From Promethearchaeota archaeon (lineage in GTDB: Archaea > Asgardarchaeota > Lokiarchaeia > Sigynarchaeales > SOKP01), in the NCBI GenBank assembly GCA_030668025.1, contig DAOUUT010000127.1, positions 1 through 10,069 on the forward strand: DNA of 10,069 nucleotides. The letters run 5' to 3'. Positions within the stretch are counted from its first letter, which is position 1. Each line of letters opens with the position of its first letter. Below the pieces are notes generated by a model that was given only the letters and a program-made list of their open reading frames with translations, was not told the origin of the DNA and ran no database searches. The position numbers and the translations under genes were made by a program. Shown here piece after piece: positions 6,534 through 10,069 of the stretch.

Positions 6534-7781
6534 ATGGTTAAACAAGTACTTGATATCGGTTTTTTCAGCACAATGTACAGTCAGATTAATGGTACTGCTC
6601 ATGCTGTTCGATTTTTATCCGAAGCAATCGCAAAACTTGGTCATAATGTTCATGTTTTTGCTCCTCGAATTCAAAATGGATACAAAAAGCCGAAATCTTT
6701 ACATTTTCACGAAGTTGGGGGTGTATTGATTGCACCTAAAACAGGTTTTGTTTTAAGTGCCCCCATACATAAAATCTTTTTCTGCAAACACGATTATCTC
6801 GATATTTCCCACATCCATACGCATGCCGTTGTAGGAACTATGGCAGTAAATTGGGCTAAATATTTAGGGATTCCAATGATAGGAACTCATAATAGTCCTA
6901 TGCAATATTATACGGCTCAATATGTTCCGATCATTGGTAACCTATTGACAAAAGGCGACCTTATTTGGAGGTATGAACGCCATATAGTAGATAAATACGA
7001 TTTTGTTCATGTCGCTACAAAAACCAAAAAAGATTTGTTAAGAGATTATAGATTTAAAGAACCAATAGTTTGCATGACGAATGGTATTCACGATTTATAT
7101 TTTAAAAATTTAAAAGAAAATGGAATTCGTGAAAAATATAATTTAGAAGGTAAAAAGGTTCTTTTATATGCATCAAGGCTATCCCCAGAAAAACACCCTG
7201 TAGATATTATTAAAATATTTAATGAAGTACATAAAGAAATTCCTAACGCTCACTTATTATTAGTTGGAAGCGATGGTCCATCAACTGACCAAGTAAAAAG
7301 AATAATTAAAAAGAAACCATATCGAGATTTCGTTTCATATGCTGGTAGAATACCTTTTCCGGATTTATTAAAATTATATAATACAGCAGATCTAACTTGC
7401 TTGTGGTCGTGGATTGAAGCTGAAGGACTTGTTCTACTCGAAGCGATGGCTCAAGGAACTCCATGTGTTGGAGCTAATGCTTGTGGGATTAGCAATATAA
7501 TTCGACATGGTGAAACGGGATATTTGGCAAATAATCTCGATCAATTTAAAGATTCCGTTATAAAGTTATTAAAAGACGACGATCTAAGGGCAGAATTTGG
7601 AAAAAATGCACAAAAAGTAGCTCAAGATTATAAAGTAAGCGAAATCGCAAAAACATGGATTAAGTTATACAATTTCACAATTAACGAACTCTATCCATTA
7701 CGATACAATAGAGAAGAAAGGAAAACTCGTGTGGAGTTAGTAAAAGAATTTATTCTTCACTTACCAAATGTAACCTTTTAA
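6534..7781 (+). CDS. GT4-family glycosyltransferase (GT-B fold)
   Basis: Predicted retaining glycosyltransferase that transfers a sugar from a nucleotide donor, most likely to a lipid or surface-glycan acceptor on the cytoplasmic face of the membrane. In the 415-residue protein the N-terminal Rossmann domain starts near residue 5 and has the QINGTAHAVRFLSEAIAKLG glycine-rich loop (18-36) and HTHAVVGTMAVNWAKYLGIP (95-114). The C-terminal domain has YASRLSPEKHP (212-222), LLVGSDGP (242-249), YAGRIPFPDLLKLYNTADL (269-287) and the EX7E pair E295/E303 in WIEAEGLVLLEAMAQG. It resembles diacylglycerol glucosyltransferases and glycan mannosyltransferases, which cannot be separated by eye. No transmembrane helix is evident. 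ATG 6534 is chosen over TTG 6519 because the first beta strand follows directly and GGGG sits nine bases upstream. Its stop overlaps that of the convergent archaemetzincin. Confidence 0.9.
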   Translation: MVKQVLDIGFFSTMYSQINGTAHAVRFLSEAIAKLGHNVHVFAPRIQNGYKKPKSLHFHEVGGVLIAPKTGFVLSAPIHKIFFCKHDYLDISHIHTHAVVGTMAVNWAKYLGIPMIGTHNSPMQYYTAQYVPIIGNLLTKGDLIWRYERHIVDKYDFVHVATKTKKDLLRDYRFKEPIVCMTNGIHDLYFKNLKENGIREKYNLEGKKVLLYASRLSPEKHPVDIIKIFNEVHKEIPNAHLLLVGSDGPSTDQVKRIIKKKPYRDFVSYAGRIPFPDLLKLYNTADLTCLWSWIEAEGLVLLEAMAQGTPCVGANACGISNIIRHGETGYLANNLDQFKDSVIKLLKDDDLRAEFGKNAQKVAQDYKVSEIAKTWIKLYNFTINELYPLRYNREERKTRVELVKEFILHLPNVTF

Positions 7782-8479
7782 AAATTATCTCTCTCTCTAA
7801 CTTTTTCTAGTTTTAATTTACATTTCTCACATAGATAAATAGATTTACTATCAATTTCTTTGATATTTTTAGAAAAGCGCATAACACAATTATCGTTAAG
7901 GCAATGCTCACAATCCAATATTAAATGCCCAATTTCATGAATTACTTCTTTATAGATCCTACTTTCATTCTTTTTCAATTTAAGATCTTCAAGATCTGAT
8001 AAATCTATCAAGTTGTGAGTAGACACTAAAGCACACATATATTTAATATGTGCTTCTCCAAATAGAAATAATAAATTTTCATTACTACTAGAATAGATTG
8101 GTAAATCTGTCAATCCTAAACCAATATCTAAATTGTATTCAAATTTTTTATCAACAATAATTTCATAAAATTTCTTAGTTGGTTGGAGGAGGACCTTTTC
8201 TGAAGATTTATTTAATAAATTATGTTCCTCCTTAACACTTAATTCAAACATATCAGGGTGTATCTTTGTATCTTCTATAAAATGAATGTCAAAAAAAAAA
8301 GAATCGAATGTTTGCTCCAAATGAAATCTCAACTTGTTTAACATAGAAGTTGGAACATTACCAATAAAAACAATTCCCAAATGGCATGGAAAAATAATTT
8401 GTCTATAAGTAGATTGATTTAATGGTAATGTTAGAGTTTGTTTATTTAAAATATCTTTAGCATTTTGAAATTTTGACAT
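7778..8479 (-). CDS. amzA: Archaemetzincin-type zinc metalloprotease, divergent
   Basis: Predicted cytoplasmic zinc peptidase of the archaemetzincin family (peptidase M54), whose physiological substrates are poorly known. The protein is 233 residues, slightly above the usual 180-200. Family blocks are LGLTD (121-125), LLFLFGEAHIKYMCALVSTHNL (136-157; canonical FVFGEA then a VS-type strand), the zinc helix HEIGH (181-185, general base E182), HC(x4)CVM (192-200) with the Met-turn, and a final CEKC (217-220). The second zinc site cysteines C193, C198, C217 and C220 are all present. The oddity is the primary motif: canonical HExxHxxGxxHC becomes HEIGHLILDCEHC, so the glycine is replaced and the third histidine sits one residue late, with an additional cysteine C190. 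Family is confident from the cysteine pattern and FGEA; activity is uncertain. The symbol follows the family. It is divergent from the presenilin gene. Confidence 0.85.
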   Translation of the reverse strand: MSKFQNAKDILNKQTLTLPLNQSTYRQIIFPCHLGIVFIGNVPTSMLNKLRFHLEQTFDSFFFDIHFIEDTKIHPDMFELSVKEEHNLLNKSSEKVLLQPTKKFYEIIVDKKFEYNLDIGLGLTDLPIYSSSNENLLFLFGEAHIKYMCALVSTHNLIDLSDLEDLKLKKNESRIYKEVIHEIGHLILDCEHCLNDNCVMRFSKNIKEIDSKSIYLCEKCKLKLEKVRERDNF

Positions 8480-8598
8480 AATTTTATTATTTTAATAAAC
8501 GGTTATACTCTTTTTTTATTCATAATTATTATCTATTTAAGCTATTAATAATTTTATAAATTTATAAAATTATTATAAAAATCTTTCCTAATATTGTA
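8480..8598. promoter_or_regulatory. Divergent promoter region of the archaemetzincin and presenilin genes
   Basis: This 119-base AT-rich region serves two outward genes. On the minus strand GAGTATAACC (8501-8510) is centred about 26 bases before the archaemetzincin ATG. On the plus strand TTTATAAATTTATAAAATTATTATAAAA (within 8552-8580) offers TATA candidates 25-40 bases before the presenilin ATG at 8599. No convincing operator or Shine-Dalgarno was seen. Confidence 0.45.
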
Positions 8599-9666
8599 AT
8601 GTCGGATAATCCTAAAACAATAAATTCTCAAGACGATGACCAAAGAGACGCTCAATTAAATTTGGAAATTAACGAGAAGCAAAAAGAAGTAATAGAAAAG
8701 GATTTTGTACCTCACTTTCTACCTACATACAGAATAAAAACTTTGTTATATCCCTTACCTATTGTAATAGTTATTGTATTTGCCGCTATTTTAGCCTATC
8801 TCACATTTTTTGTTGCGGGTATTCAGATTGAGGATAGCTACTTCTCTGAAGACGAATTTGGTGCATGGGGCGTTTTATTGAATGGAGCTATTTTCACTAT
8901 AGTAGCAGTAGTTTCAGCGTTTGTTATCGTCTTTTTAATAAAAAAATTTGGAATAGACGTTTTAAAATACATTTTTGGATTGAGTTTTGCATTTATAAGT
9001 TTTTTTATGACTCTAATGTTTTCCGAGGTAATTATATATATAATCTTTGTTCAATTTCCTGAAACTACTTTCGTTTTGAAACTTTATTTTCTATTTATTA
9101 ATGTCTACTTGCCAATACTTACTGCAATTTTAGTCTTTCTAATACTTTACAAATACTTTACTTCAAAATCAATTAAAATAAAAAACTTAATCGTTTTATA
9201 TGTCAGCTTATTAATTAGTGCTTCGATGAGTATTATTTTACCCTTTTGGAGCACATTAGCTATATTAATTGGCATCTCGCTTTGGGATATCTTTGGCGTT
9301 CTTTATAAACATGGTCCAATTAAAGCTATGATGGATATAGCTTCCCAAAGTGACGATGAAATTAGCTTAACAAAAGCAGAAACAAAAGAAAAAATTAACA
9401 ACGGTGAGATGATCTACGATACTTCTAAATTAGAGATTGGTATCGGAGATTTGGCTTTTTACAGTTTACTTACTTCAAGCGTCTTCCTTTATACAAATAA
9501 TGTAATAATTATGATTTTAACGACAGTTGCAATTCTGATCGGAACAGGAATTACAATATCGGGATTAAAAAGAAATAAAATTTTGCCTGGGCTCCCTATC
9601 TCTATTTTCTTAGGAATAGGTACTTTTTTACTGTCTCAGTTTGTAATAAATATCTTTTTTATATGA
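8599..9666 (+). CDS. Presenilin/signal-peptide-peptidase-family intramembrane aspartyl protease
   Basis: Predicted GxGD-type protease that cleaves transmembrane helices within the membrane. In the 355-residue protein a hydrophilic, charged N terminus (1-45) precedes about nine membrane segments, estimated at 49-73, 91-115, 121-151, 158-186, 194-214, 216-236, 278-298, 301-321 and 331-354. Predicted TM6 carries D230 in SLWDIFGV, the place of the presenilin YD motif. TM7 carries D284 in EIGIGDLAFYS, a clean GxGD motif. TM9 starts with ILPGLPISIFLG, matching the PAL motif region as PGLP. A 40-residue hydrophilic loop (237-277) separates the two catalytic helices, as in presenilin and the archaeal homologue PSH. 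The two aspartates, GxGD and nine-helix layout make the family call strong. The departures (W for Y in YD, G for A in PALP) are conservative. Substrates are unknown. It is divergent from the archaemetzincin. Confidence 0.85.
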   Translation: MSDNPKTINSQDDDQRDAQLNLEINEKQKEVIEKDFVPHFLPTYRIKTLLYPLPIVIVIVFAAILAYLTFFVAGIQIEDSYFSEDEFGAWGVLLNGAIFTIVAVVSAFVIVFLIKKFGIDVLKYIFGLSFAFISFFMTLMFSEVIIYIIFVQFPETTFVLKLYFLFINVYLPILTAILVFLILYKYFTSKSIKIKNLIVLYVSLLISASMSIILPFWSTLAILIGISLWDIFGVLYKHGPIKAMMDIASQSDDEISLTKAETKEKINNGEMIYDTSKLEIGIGDLAFYSLLTSSVFLYTNNVIIMILTTVAILIGTGITISGLKRNKILPGLPISIFLGIGTFLLSQFVINIFFI

Positions 9667-9705
9667 TTTTCGATTTCCTATATAATGGATTGATAAATTT
9701 TGTTC

Positions 9706-9714
9706 TTTATATTA
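9706..9714 (+). promoter_or_regulatory. Candidate TATA box for the 3-hydroxyacyl-CoA dehydrogenase gene
   Basis: TTTATATTA is a good match to the archaeal TATA consensus and is centred about 34 bases before the ATG at 9744. That predicts a leader of roughly eight bases. It indicates that the dehydrogenase has its own promoter rather than being co-transcribed with the presenilin gene 77 bases upstream. Confidence 0.45.
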
Positions 9715-9743
9715 ATTAAAAATTCTAAAAGTTGAGAAAAATA

Positions 9744-10069
9744 ATGGTTGATTTAAGTATTATTAAAACATTTACGGTTGTTGGTGCGGGAACCATGGGG
9801 AGAGAAATAGCCCAAGTTGCTTTACTGTCAGATATGTTTGACAGGGTTATTTTGAACGACATTAACGAAAATGCTCTAAATAACGCGAAAAAATATATTA
9901 AACTTGGTATAGAAAAAATTGAATCTAAAGGAAAGTTAGACCAAGGATTAACCACACTCTCTCTAATTAAAAACCTCACTATTGATAAAAATCTAATTAA
10001 TTCTATTAAAGAAGCAGATTTTATCGTAGAGGCGATACCCGAAGTAATGGAATTAAAGCAAGATCTATT
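9744..10069 (+). CDS. 3-hydroxyacyl-CoA dehydrogenase, N-terminal part (cut by window end)
   Basis: The 5' part of a gene for an NAD-dependent 3-hydroxyacyl-CoA dehydrogenase, which interconverts 3-hydroxyacyl-CoA and 3-oxoacyl-CoA in fatty-acid or butyrate-type metabolism in the cytoplasm. The 108 residues seen form the N-terminal Rossmann domain: VVGAGTMGREIAQVA (12-26, the GxGxMG dinucleotide loop), the second-strand acidic residues in VILNDIN (35-41), a long linking helix with the usual K-rich stretch, and ADFIVEAIPEVMELKQDL (91-108), the family's catalytic-domain lead-in. The ORF is open to the window edge, so the C-terminal dimerisation domain, or a fused enoyl-CoA hydratase domain, is not visible. 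The ATG start puts the nucleotide loop in the normal place. It has a separate TATA candidate. Confidence 0.9.
   Translation, partial: MVDLSIIKTFTVVGAGTMGREIAQVALLSDMFDRVILNDINENALNNAKKYIKLGIEKIESKGKLDQGLTTLSLIKNLTIDKNLINSIKEADFIVEAIPEVMELKQDL

Noticed and set aside
6387..6602. Minus-strand 71-codon ORF running from the intergenic gap into the glycosyltransferase start.
   Set aside because: It overlaps the conserved N terminus of the glycosyltransferase, has no recognisable domain, and much of it lies in non-coding AT-rich sequence.
7788..7798. TC dinucleotide repeat (5.5 units) at the 3' end of the archaemetzincin gene.
   Set aside because: It is short and encodes the plausible charged C-terminal VRERD; there is no sign of a variable repeat locus.
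8291..8300. A10 homopolymer inside the archaemetzincin gene, a possible frameshift or slippage site.
   Set aside because: The reading frame is intact on both sides and the family motifs downstream are in frame.

Overview
The window is a low-GC, gene-dense stretch of archaeal chromosome. The archaeal assignment rests on gene content: a methenyl-tetrahydromethanopterin cyclohydrolase (C1 metabolism on the archaeal pterin), an aCPSF2-type beta-CASP ribonuclease, a RecJ/GAN-like DHH phosphoesterase, an archaemetzincin and a presenilin-type intramembrane protease. Genes lack convincing Shine-Dalgarno sites, and TATA-like boxes lie about 20-35 bases before the starts, as expected for archaeal, often leaderless, transcripts. 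The very AT-rich composition, the tetrahydromethanopterin C1 enzyme and a 3-hydroxyacyl-CoA dehydrogenase together would fit an Asgard (Lokiarchaeia-like) archaeon. That lineage call is an inference; no 16S rRNA or eukaryotic signature protein is present to prove it.

Layout. Bases 94-2935 hold a convergent pair: the beta-CASP RNase (+) and the DHH phosphoesterase (-). A 95-base divergent promoter region with two 14-bp palindromes separates the DHH gene from mch (+, 3031-4029). Three minus-strand genes follow (4088-6260): an unrecognised 393-residue protein, a 59-residue small protein and a NimA-like flavin-binding protein. They are separated by gaps of 271 and 72 bases, so they may not be one operon. 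Bases 6534-8479 hold a GT4 glycosyltransferase (+) and an archaemetzincin (-) whose stop codons overlap tail to tail. The archaemetzincin shares a divergent promoter region with a nine-TM presenilin homologue (+, 8599-9666). The window closes inside a 3-hydroxyacyl-CoA dehydrogenase gene (+, 9744 onward).

Functionally this is mostly a mix of core genes (RNA processing, DNA metabolism, C1 and acyl-CoA metabolism) rather than one pathway. No mobile element, CRISPR array, tRNA or rRNA was seen. The points most worth following up are the presenilin homologue with altered signature motifs, the archaemetzincin whose zinc-binding motif is one residue longer than canonical, their head-to-head arrangement, and the unrecognised 393-residue protein with its small neighbour.
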